Source: Ilex aquifolium (taxonomy: Eukaryota > Streptophyta > Magnoliopsida > Aquifoliales > Aquifoliaceae). From it: DNA of 64,000 nt. Of the stretch, positions 11,779-22,653 are shown in pieces. How positions within the stretch are numbered: position 1 is the first letter of the stretch; each line of letters opens with the position of its first letter. Below the pieces are notes generated by a model, which was not told the origin of the DNA, made no database searches, and saw only the letters and a list, made by a program, of their open reading frames with translations. The translations under genes and the position numbers were made by a program. Where the stretch lies: the NCBI GenBank assembly GCA_951799425.1, contig OX637395.1, positions 13,184,451 to 13,248,450 on the forward strand. Direction: 5' to 3'.

Positions 11779-14700
11779 CTATGAGTTGGTGTTTGATTCA
11801 GGCTTCACAATTGTAGGTTCATCAGATTGGTGTGCTGTGAAAATTGCATTGGCAAGGGATATGGGCATGATGCAGAGTGCCTTGGATTGAAGGAATTGCA
11901 TTGCAGCTCCTATGTCTTCTTCCATTAACTTGGCTACTTGTTGCTCTGTGCCATCGGTCCACTTTTCCCAAGGTTGCTGACTTGTTCCACTTCCACCTTC
12001 CATGCCTTCTCCCTTGGTTACAAAATGATTTTGAAGTCCAAAAAAGTGATAAGGAACACAGAAATAGAACATGCTATCGATACTGTAATGATGAAGCCAA
12101 TAATTCCAACCCATTAATGAACTCAATAATGGCATGCATAGAAATACGCAGGTAAATCATATGACTAACCATAGCAAGCATCAATAAGAGGGACACAGCC
12201 ACCAGGTTTTGTCCTTGACAAATACACATACGGGCGTGTTTGATTGAAATTTACATTAAAGACATTTGATGCATGAATAGGATGCCAGATGAAATACACA
12301 GAAATATGATACAGGTGAAAACACCCCAAAAATTTTCCAGTTTAGATACCTCAACTGATGATAGGGGTATCTCAGATACAAGCTGAGCAACTGCATGGGC
12401 TCCGCCCAATCTACTCATGCTCAAAACCTGATCAAATTTACCAAAGAGGATAAGAAACATAAAAATGTTGAGAGTAATAATAAGAACCTCGAATGAGGGA
12501 GGGTAACCATAACTGAAAGGGATCGGATAGTAAATTTGTTAAACCATTATGCTTGGATATGAAGAAAAGAAACCAACACTTGGCTGGCTTTTGATAACAA
12601 GAGTATTCTTCTAACAATATACACTATTTACACCAACATATGCGTGTATTGCTTACATGTATCTAGCAAATACATGTATAAGAAAACTCACAACTCAACT
12701 CAACAAAACATTGTCCCAACATTTTTGGGATAATCATGTATAGGAAAATTTGAATACATAATTATTAATCCAAAAATGCCTCCTTATCAAAACTCACTTT
12801 GACACATCATCAAACACTTCATTAATTTAAGATTGCAACTCCTAAAAATGCCAACATGACTACAACTATCCAATACAGGGCACATTTCTTGACTTTTTTA
12901 CATCTAAATTTTAATTCAGTTGTGAATCCAAAATTATTTGTCAACCCGAAATAGCTGGGACAAGGCTCTGCTGAGTTGTAGTTGAGCTTCAAAATTATTA
13001 CTTTGACTATGCATTTGATATGTTTGGCACTCAAAAAAAGGAAAGCAATCTGAATACTTTGCAAGACATATCCAGCACTAGAGCCACATTTCTAATAAAT
13101 TCTGACATTAATGACTAGTTTGCTGAAGTGCTTTAAACAATTCCCATTAAGGAAGTAGGGCATTAGAAACAAAGAAAGCCATAAAGTAGCTAAAAAATAA
13201 AATGTCTTAGATTGTTTAAATCAAAAAATACCTTAACTTGGAGCCTTAGAAACTTCACATAATCCACAATTTCATCAAGCATGGCTGCCCTATCCGTCTA
13301 CACGAATAATTTTGGGTTATCAGCAATTATGAATATACAACAATAACTAGTTGTTTTTCAACATAATCTAAGAAGAAAACATATTTAGGATGTTTTGTCA
13401 TGTAACATGCAGCACATAAAAACCATAAGATAGGATGCAAACAGACTACTAATTATTACATGAACAAAGCAACCTTGCAAAACTTCCTGCAATCCAACTC
13501 AGTGTATAAGATTGAATGCAGCTTCGTCCCCACAAAATATTATTTTATATGGGTAAAGGAAAGATCAAACGGATATGGTTTTCAAGCAGAAATTGTGTTC
13601 ACTTCAATAATATATCGGAAATATTTATTTCATAGACAAGATTTACCTACTTCATCAAAGCCCTTAACAGGTAGTAATCAGAACATGCTCATCATGATTA
13701 ACCTTCTGTTTTGATGATAAACAAGTAGAAATTCCAGGCTAAATCATCATGTTGAAGCAGAAACACAGATGACATGTGCCGCTCTTGCAAGATAGCAAAG
13801 CAATAATCTTAGAATATCAAGATATGGAAAGTTGCAAATGGCAGAAGCCTGCCAAACTCAAGCTTAGTTATGTTCAACCTGTTCTTCCTTCCCTGATCAC
13901 TGCGATGAATTTTTTTTCCTGAACAAGGCTGTCTGCTTATCAAAAAACAAAATACTAAAAACCCACCAAGTATAATGCCGATTATCGTGATAGGATTTTG
14001 TGTACGCCTATTATAGTTGTTGACTAAACTCTATTGAAATTCTTGCATCCACCATTTCACTGGCATATGACAGAAATATAAGGCCAAATTTTCTACCTCT
14101 GGCTTTTCTGCTGGTAGTACTTAATACTATATGTTTTTAGCTAGAAACTGTTCACGGCCCTAAGGTATTCTCGTTTACCATATGTTAAATGAGAGTGCCC
14201 GGTGCCACTGTGGCCTAACCGGCTTCAAGCTTCATAACAAAGACGTCAATTTCTCTGACATAAAGTTAAGGAAAGTTTGTAGTGGACCATAAGTCTCAGG
14301 AAGGTTGACTCTTACCAAAAGTAGAAGTTGCAGCCTTGAATGCTGCCGCATGTGGTAGAACTTGCATGCAGGGCTAAGCAATATTGTGTCATTCTCAGTC
14401 AGTCCCAAAGCTTATCCAAATCAGTGATAAATCTAAATATGGGCATAAGAATAAAATAATGCTGAAATCCAGAAAAGCAAAGTTATCTGTCTAGTGAACC
14501 AATACTTAGATGAGATAAGTCAAAACTGCACTGCACAGAACCTGTTAGAAGGTTATTCTCCAAGCATGTTACACTTTAGGTCTAGAGATGTGTTTTAAAA
14601 CAAATAATGAGTCCAACTATTTTGTCAAACTTAGTACATGTTTAGATTTTTACATTGACAATAGTGCAAATAATGTGTTACCAGAACAGGCCGAGACAGA

Positions 14701-17361
14701 TTTCAACCCTAATGCGTCATTCACAGGAAGAAGCTTTCCACACTCACAGAGAGAGATAGAAAGATTTATATAATTAAAGTTTATGTGATACGATGTTCCC
14801 TGAGTTGATTCCATATGAGCTTTATTTTCCCTTTTACTATCACTTTATATTAGAATCCGGAAACACTGGATCTTTATTTCAGGTATGAACAAAACAAGAA
14901 TCACTAATATTTGTGCAAGCTAGGAGCATATAAGTACAAATTCAAATCTCAGAATGAGTGATATGAAAGAATCAAGAATCTTACAATATGTCAAGAATAT
15001 AAATTATGTGACTTAAGCTTGAAATTCAAGAGGTTCCTTTGAATGGTTAAAAAATAACCTGCTTCCACTGCAGGTATTTAAAAAGTAAATTCCTTGAGGA
15101 GGCCCTCACCTTGTTGCAACTAGGAACCAAATCCTGCAAAGCCTTCACTCTTTCTGTGATTCTTTCTCTGCGTAACTGCACCCAAAAGAGAAACCAGAAA
15201 TCTATTATGCAATAGCCATAAAGATGCAGCCATGACAGATAGAAAATACATAGCAGAAATAAGTGTGCTTGTCAGGGACGATAATATTCTCCAATTGCTC
15301 AACCTTTTATAATACACCAAAAAGCTAATGGCAAAAGACCCTCTATAAGGATGTATTCTTCATACATCAATTGATTAATTATCTATGGTTGTGAACTTTG
15401 TGGTGTCTCTTCCTACATCATATGATAAGCAATTCAGCTGCTTTAGTGTTCTACTAGTGATGCAAACATTTTGCCAAATTTTGTTGGATAAAATCATACT
15501 CCTTGAATTGAGAACAAAAACTAAGTTTACCCTCTCAGCGATACTATGGGGATCTGTGGCCTGCCCTCGTCTTGCTCGCACCCTTGGTCGTAGGGCTGGT
15601 GGCTGTGGTGCGGCAGCCACTGCTCTAGTTGTCGGTAGGCCGTGGAAAGGCTGCCAAAGAATTAACAGTCAATGCAAATTTATAATTATAACATTACAGG
15701 GTCTTCTTTAATATTGGACCCATTGAAGTCATAACATACGAATGAAAATAGCATTTCAAAAAAAAAAAAAATCTGATAAATTAACCAATCAACAGATCCA
15801 TCTGCATTAGCAAATCCAAAGGTTTCTTATCATGTTACCAACAAAGCATCTCATTTTTGTAATATGCATCCTTAAAACTAGTCCCCTAAAAATGTTCGCA
15901 TTAGTTGCACTCTGGTCACTATCAGTTTTTTCATAGGTCCCTTCATTATGTTAATTGGTTTCGCACTGCCTCAATGCAAATACATGTTAGACTCAGATTT
16001 GTATTGATACCAGTGACACTAGGTGAGACAATTGAATTTACAACTGATTGATAAAAATGTGATTGAAATCGAGAAACTCTAAAATTTGAAGGATCCTGCT
16101 CGGACTCTAAGACTAGTCAAACACATGGCAGCTGAAGAAAATGAACAGAATCCAAAGAAAAATCTCACTATCAGTATTGTCATTTCATATCCAAGAATCA
16201 GCGGGACAAATCTTTTTTCTTTTACTGAGAGCTCTAGATCATTCTGTTAGAGCAATTAATTAAAAGATGCAAAGAGAAACCCTTTTATAGCAAGGCAAAA
16301 TAATTCAGGAGAAATGACTATACTATCCCTCATACTAAAATACTCTAATACATTCCAATTTAGCTACAAATCCTTTACTAACAAAAAATAAGAAACAATC
16401 AATCAATGCATAGATATCTTCATTATAAATGTATTAATCTCAGTGGTACCTGGTGGAGTTGTGGAGGACTGGGTGCTGGAGGCCGAAGTGACTGAGGTGG
16501 AAATGGTCCAAAGGGTGGAAACAAACTTGTCAAATTCACCGAATCTCGTTCGTGCTACCCAGCAAAACAAAAGACCAAACTTTACTAAGGGGAAAAAAAA
16601 AATAATTAAAAGCTTTATTAACAAAGCACAATAATAATTTCCCCAATGTTACAAGTAGACCATCTCCTCCTTATTGGTTGCTTCCCATGGTAGTAATTGC
16701 TCTCCGGACTCCAGCAAAGCTTTTCTCCACCAAAATTTCTTTTAAATCTTCATGTCATGTAATTCTAGAGATGGGATTAATATTCATACTTCTCTTCGTT
16801 GGCCCAGATAAGATGAGAGATACAGTTTGCATATCTATCTAACCATAAGTGTCACTTTTCATAACCCACAACTAAGCAGGAAAAAATCTAACTTTTTCTG
16901 AGCCATCAAACGAAAAAAAAAAGAAGCAAATAAGAGCTTAACTTCATTAGATCCGCTAATGAATTCCTTTATAAACAAGAATGTTAGGACCACTAACTTT
17001 ATATGATTGAGAGCCGCTTCATTGCCAACTAATTTTTAGCTAAATTAGTTTTTAGTTAGAATGTTTTCACATGGATCTTGGCTGATTAGTCGAGTCTCTC
17101 ATTCATTTGAATTTCCTACATGCATGCCTGCCTATAATTTGTTTATTAGTGAGCTAGTCTCAAATCTCAATGGATGTGAAAAAAGATGTGAAGGGAACTT
17201 GTATTCCCATTGAAAGACTCAGGCCAATTAATGGTGATTTTATCTTTGGTTGGGTACTCTCAATTTCCATAAATGAAGATTTATTCATGGATTCTCAAAT
17301 ACAGCCAAAAAATGTATTCTTCCAATTTAAAAAAGGAAAAAATAACATCAGAAAATAAAAT

Positions 17362-17401
<40 letters not shown>

Positions 17402-17708
17402 TGACGTTGATTCCAGTTGAAGAAGAGGAAGAAGGACCATTGGCAGTGGTGGACCCATCCTGATGATGATGATGCTCCAAGTTCAAACCCAGCGGGGGTA
17501 AGACAATTTCCCTGAACCCGCCACCTCCATCTCCACCACCGGAACCCAACTGCAACGCCGCCATCGCCGGTGTTGCTGCAGCCAAACTGCTATCGTTTGC
17601 GGCATAACCACCAGAATCGTCTCCAGTTCCTGTACTGTAAGAAGACGGCACCGATAAAATTTGCTCGAAGAAGTCATCCCCTATTCCCTCCCCCTGATTA
17701 CTCGCCAT
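11779..17708 (-). CDS. UNE12-like: bHLH transcription factor, UNE12/bHLH7-like (subgroup XI), 7 exons
   Basis: Exons: 17406-17708, 16450-16554, 15531-15650, 15110-15175, 13232-13297, 12350-12427, 11779-12012. All introns are GT-AG and phase 0, giving 323 aa. The bHLH spans residues ~171-222: HSIAERLRRER supplies the His-Glu-Arg set (H171, E175, R179) expected for E/G-box binding. It is followed by [18 protein letters not shown] and [19 protein letters not shown] with SRLGG. The N-terminus (MASN then DDFFEQIL) and the tail ([36 protein letters not shown]) match Arabidopsis UNE12/bHLH7 rather than the LRL1-3 branch. It should be a nuclear DNA-binding dimer. I chose the ATG at 17708 because the MASN start is conserved; an in-frame ATG 39 bp upstream has no family support. 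A long CT repeat lies in intron 1, five bases past the donor. No break is seen. Confidence 0.93.
17365..17400. repeat. GA/CT dinucleotide microsatellite in intron 1 of the bHLH gene
   Basis: An uninterrupted (GA)n run on the plus strand, (CT)n in the transcript. It begins five bases inside intron 1 from the 5' splice site at 17405. Confidence 0.95.
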
Positions 17709-18041
17709 ATATACAGTATAAACTACAATTTCTTCGCCTGAGATCAATTATGCATGCAGCAACAAATTGGAGAGTGAGAATGAGGGGGGAGAGAGGTGGG
17801 TTGGGACTAGGGACGCTGCAGGCGAGGAGGGAGGTTAGAGAGAGACGCGAGAAACGAAGATGTTGGAAAAAGAGGGGGCAGACCGATAAACGAAAAGAGG
17901 GAGTGTTTTTGCTTGTTGGGTTGTGGGTGTTTCCAGAGAGAGATGGGTTTGTTCTGTTTTCTCCTGCGTTGGTGTGGGGGCTGTGTGGAATTTGTAGAGA
18001 ATAGAATGAGAGGAAGAAGAGAAGAGAATGGAGAAATAAGA

Positions 18042-18051
18042 TATATTATAT
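18042..18051 (-). promoter_or_regulatory. Candidate TATA box of the bHLH gene
   Basis: The minus strand reads ATATAATATA about 335 bp upstream of the ATG. It is followed by a CT-rich leader typical of plant 5' UTRs. The start site is inferred only. Confidence 0.4.
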
Positions 18052-18188
18052 GGGTAAATTACACCCGCCACCCCTGAATTTTGTTATTTAATCACTTATT
18101 CCCTCTCACCTTTAAAATATTTACATTTACACCCCCTACTAGTAACGATTACTTGACGGACCAAACGAAGTGAATCAAAAGACTAATG

Positions 18189-19257
18189 TGGTGTTTGACA
18201 AAACTGAAAACTGAAAACTGAAAACTGAAAACTGAATATTGAATACTGAATTTTAAGTAATAAATGCTGAATTTTTAATTTGCAGACTGTTTGTTATCAA
18301 CTAAAATTTAAGTATTGAATTTAATTAAACTGTTTAACAAATATAATGACGTGAATTATAAAAATTATTATTATTCTATTTAACCATCTCTCTTCAACTG
18401 ACTTATTCCTATCACAACCATCACAATGGTGATGATAGTGGTGGCGGTGGCGGTGACGGTAATGGTAGTGGTGACATAATGGTAGTAGTAGCGACAATAG
18501 TGGTGGTGGTGGTGGTGGCAGTAGAGCAATGGTAGTAGTGGCCACAACGATGGTGATGGTGATGGTGATAGTGGTGATGGTGGTGGCAACAACACTATGG
18601 TAGTGGTGGCGGTAACATAATGGTAGTAGCGGTGGTGGTGATAGTGATGGTGGTAGTGGTAATGACAATGGTAGTGATGGTGGCGACGACAGTAGTGGTG
18701 GTGGCACAATAGTGGTCGTGGCGGTGACATAATGGTAGTGGTGGTGACGGTGACGGTGACACAATGGTGGTGACGGTGGTGGTGGTGGTGGAACAATGAC
18801 AGTGGTGGCGACAACAATGGTGGTGGTGGTAACGGTGGCACAATGGTGGTGACGGTGGTGGTGGTGGTGATGGTGGTGGTGGTGATGGTGGCACAATGGT
18901 AGTGGTAGCGGCAGAGATGGTGGTGGTGACGATGACACAATGGTGGTGGTGGTAGTGGCGGCGGCGGTGTTATCGATGGTGGTGGTGGCGGTGGTACAAT
19001 GGTGGTGGTTGTGGTGGTGGCGATGATACAATGGTGGTGAGGGTAGATTTGTCAATTATGAGAAATTGATAAAATCCTTACTGACTAATATTTTCAGCAT
19101 TAAGTGATAAATATGTGACTTGCTATTTAAAATTTTAGCCTACTTTTAAGAAGTGCTTAAAATATTAAGTAGTATGAGTTTAGGTTATCAAACGAATTTA
19201 ATTTATTAAGTGTTTAAAATATTCAGTTTTAAGCCTTAAGTGGTGTTATCAAACAGC
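18189..19257. mobile_element. Probable hAT-type MITE with an internal minisatellite
   Basis: The ends are imperfect inverted repeats: TGGTGTTTGACAAAAC on the left, and CTGTTTGATAACACC on the complement of the right end. Further inward, both arms carry matching AT-rich stretches with TTAAGT and GAATATT motifs. The flanks GACTAATG (18181-18188) and CCCTAATG (19258-19265) match at 6 of 8 positions, as an aged 8-bp hAT duplication might. There is no transposase inside. The centre is occupied by the GGT-rich minisatellite described separately. Confidence 0.45.
18425..19042. repeat. GGT/GTG-rich minisatellite (~600 bp)
   Basis: An almost continuous run of triplets GTG, GGT, GAT and GTA, with longer irregular units such as ACAATGGTGGTGGTG. 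The complementary strand reads open in more than one frame as His/Thr/Pro-rich peptides, which is a by-product of the repeat. Confidence 0.9.
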
Positions 19258-19265
19258 CCCTAATG

Positions 19266-19813
19266 AGTTAAATGTATTTCATCCGATTAGGTTTTCTTCA
19301 AAACAATCAAGGTTTTCTTTTGAAAAATTAGGGTTTTCTTTAAAAAAAAACTTGGTTTTTTGTTTCCTTTTTGTTTTAGTACAGTATTTGGCCTAAATCA
19401 ATGTGTATGGTTGTTTGATTAGGGTTTTGGGTTTTTGATTTGTCTATAATAAATTAGGGTTATTCTAGAAAAGATTTGAGGGTTTTGATTGTTTCCTATG
19501 TTAATCATGTACATGATTTAATCTCTATGTGATTAGGTGTTTATTTCATTTAACCATTTTATTTTGTCTATTATTAGTAGTATAAATACTTATGAAAATC
19601 AGGGTTTTATATCTACTAATTTAGTGTAATCTCTATGCAATCTATCTACTGATATTTTTTTTTCATTTGTTTGAAGCTTTTGTTTTGTTTGTTTCATTAC
19701 AAGATGAGCACTATTTGCATTCATGACCTGGTTGTGCATTACTTAGCCAATGAATTTTATGTGAACAATGTTGATTTTTGAAGAGTACTCTTACTTGAAT
19801 ATGTTAATTTGAT
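19266..19813. other. Intergenic AT-rich DNA upstream of the MULE relic
   Basis: T-rich DNA with several TTAGGGTTTT-like stretches but no coding region. The 5' terminal inverted repeat of the MULE may lie here; I could not identify it. Confidence 0.4.
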
Positions 19814-22260
19814 GTGTGTGATGTAGCTTTAAAAGATGTTCCTATTGGCATAAACACTTTCATTACATTGAGTTATGCTATTCCTGGATCTGATCAAAGA
19901 ATGAATATAAGAACAGATGCAGATGTCTTAGAGATGTTCAAGTTGCACAACAAGTGTGCAGTGATTTATGTATATATCATAGATATTCAGTTTCAGCCGC
20001 CATCAGTTCCTAACCGCCGCCCCTCTACTGATGAAGGAAGTAATGGTGACAAGAGGAATGAAGGAAGCAATGGTAAGGGGAAACAAAAAAGTAATGATAA
20101 TGATGAAGAAGTTGGGGTTGATGATGAGGAGTTACAGTTCAGCGACGAGGATGGGTGGTGTGTGGAGACTAAAAGTGATTTTAATGGCGTCAGTTTAAGT
20201 TTTGTGGAGCTAGTGAATGCAGATCTAGATAGTAATAATGAGGCAGATGGTGGAGATTTGTCAGACTATGAATCCAATAATGAGGGTGGTCAGCATATTG
20301 AATCTGATGACAAAGATGATGATCGTGTGGATGACCCATTTGCTGGTGCACTTCGTGGTAAAGTATTCAATGCTAGGCAGGGTGAGAAAATTGAATTTGA
20401 GGTAGGAATGCTATTTTCTGACATCAATGCATTTAGAGATGCTTTGAGGGAGTAGGTGATTCAAGGGAGATTCCCACTGGTTAGAGATAAAAATGAAAAG
20501 AAGAGGGTTATAGCACATTGTGGAGTTGAGGGATGCTCTTGGAGGATACAAACATTTCCTTGCCGGATATGGTTACCTTTAAGATAAAGACATATAGCAG
20601 TGTTCATAGTTGTGTCAGAAATACCAAAACCTAAAGAAGCAAATGGTCCATGGATTGCCAAAAAACTAGTAAATATGTTAAGGGCTAATCCTAACATGAA
20701 AGCTTCAGGAATGAGGGAAGAATTGAAAAAGTATGTAGTTCAACCTCCCAAGATGCAATTATATAGGGCTAACAAGAAGGCTTTACAATGGATTGAGGGT
20801 AATCATGGAGATTCATATGAGAACTTGCCTACATATGCTCATTTGGTGAATCTGACAAATCGGGGCAGCATCATGAAGATACATTTCCAATTGGATAACT
20901 TGGCAAGTTCTCCATCTTTTAAGAGAATCTTCATTGGATTCTCTACTCTTAAGCAAGGTTTCTTGAAAAGGTGCAGGGCATTCCTAGGTTTTGATGGGTG
21001 CCACTTGAAAGGCCCTTATGGAGGTGTGCTTTTGGTAATTGTTGGATTGGATGGAAATAATGGTTTGTTTCCAGTTGCATTTGCTATTGTGGAATCAGAG
21101 ACAAAGGATAGCTGGGGTTTTTTCTTTCATTGGCACAGTGAAATGCTAGCTAGGGTTCCACATATTAAGCAATGGAACTTCATGACTAATAAACAGAGGG
21201 TATTGTTTTTTTTTTTTTTTCCTATTAAGTTCATTGTTCACTTTGATATGTATTTATTGTTCCCACCTCATTTTTTATTTTAGCAAACTGATGCAGGGTT
21301 GTAAGGAGGTCATTAATCAGTTTGTGCCACATGCCATAAATAGACATTGTTGTAGACATTGTTATTTTGGAAGGTTGAAAGGGCATACACCTCACAATAT
21401 TTCAATTATGCTATGGATAGAATTAAGGAGGTAAATTCTGCTACATTTGATTGGCTTTTAAGAATGCCTTCCTCAATGTGGGCAAGGCATGCATTTGACA
21501 CTTGTATTAAAAGTGACCATGTCACAAACAATTTAAGTGTATTAAAAGTGACCACGTCACAAACAATTTAAGTGAATCTTTCAACAATTGGGTTGGAGAG
21601 TTAAGGGAAAAACCTATTATAACCTTACTAGAAAGTCTTAGAACCAAACTTATGAGTAGGTTGCAAAAAGGTTTGAAAAGGCGTGTACTTGGCACAAGTC
21701 TGTGACACCCAAAATTGTGGAGAGGCTAAATGCTGTGAAACATGAATCAATAAAATATACCCTCTTACTTGCTAGTCATGAAGAATTTAAAATCACAGAT
21801 GGATCACTTCATTATATAGTTGATATTAGAAAGAAGACTTGTGAATGTAGGGTATGGGATATCAGTGGTGTACCTTGCAAGCATGTTGCTGTAGACATTG
21901 CGTATAGAAGGCAAAACCTTGAATATTTTTGTGATCCATGTTACTACAAGGATACATACCTCAAGGCGTATAGTGAAATGATTCACCCCATTCCTGATGT
22001 TAGACTATGGCCCCAGTTAGGTGGTATCTTTCCATCTCAACTTCTTCCTCCACCATGAAGAAGGCTCCCTGTAAGGCCAAGGAAAAATAGAAAAGGAGAG
22101 GTAGATAAACTAGCACCATCCACTCAATCTAAAAGATCTTGTACAGTTCGATGTGTAAAATGCAATGAGTATGGCCATAACAAGAAGACTTGTCAGAGGG
22201 GTCCAATCAAGATAAGAAAAGGCCAAAGAAAAAGATGGGCTTCAAATGTGAGTACAATTA
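19814..22260 (+). pseudogene. Mutator-like (MuDR-type) transposase relic
   Basis: Successive frames encode, in order: an N-terminal region with a long Asp/Glu/Asn-rich linker; the zinc-binding DNA-binding part containing RDKNEKKRVIAHCGVEGCSW; a catalytic-core start FLGFDGCHLKGPYGG; the SWIM zinc finger (C-E-C, then GVPCKHV); and a C-terminal CCHC knuckle CVKCNEYGHNKKTC. This order is diagnostic of plant MULEs. Breaks: an in-frame TAG at 20453-20455, a frameshift near 20630, and further shifts between about 21290 and 21700. Where the second catalytic aspartate is expected, the protein reads FMTNKQRV (Asn). A GT...AG interval at about 21199-21283 with a long T tract looks like a true intron. 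Element X copy 2 lies inside the 3' part. Confidence 0.88.
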
Positions 22261-22653
22261 CTAGTTGAATTCAGTTTGTTTGTATGTTTTAATTCTCACA
22301 AAATATTGTTGTGTGTAGGTGGGATCAGGCACTAACACTGGGTAGTGCAGTGGTAATGGTAGTGCACAAATGGTATGCATTTTAATGTACAGTTTCTATT
22401 AAAAGATATTTTTTGTTACTGAACAACGGTTATTAATGAACAGTTTCAGCAAACGATGTTGTCTTAACTTCTGTTTGTACAATTTTAGCATTTTAATTTA
22501 CAGTTTCTATTAAATTTTTTGTATATGTATCTGCATAATTGATGTTAAAAGTGTTTGATTCTTGGATGTTTTATTGAATTAGATGTTGAGATGTGATGTT
22601 GAATTAAATGTTGAGAGGTGGTAATGTTGCTTGTGTGTCACATGGGGTGGAAG
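22261..22653 (+). other. 3' exon/intron region of the MULE relic
   Basis: A donor-like GTGAGT follows the last recognisable transposase codons. A small Gly/Ser/Asn-rich stretch at 22319-22373 lies between AG and GT signals and looks like a short 3' exon containing a stop. The rest is AT-rich with no feature I recognise. Confidence 0.35.

Noticed and set aside
15385-15711. Plus-strand 108-codon frame over bHLH exon 3
   Set aside because: It is the complement of a well-supported exon with GT-AG borders and bHLH residues.
17709-17747. Upstream in-frame ATG at 17747 as the bHLH start
   Set aside because: The 13 added residues have no counterpart in the family, while MASN at 17708 matches the usual N-terminus.
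18321-19055. Long His/Thr/Pro-rich open frames (up to 244 codons) on the minus strand
   Set aside because: They are the translation of the GGT-rich minisatellite; several frames are open at once and no domain or splice signals support a gene.
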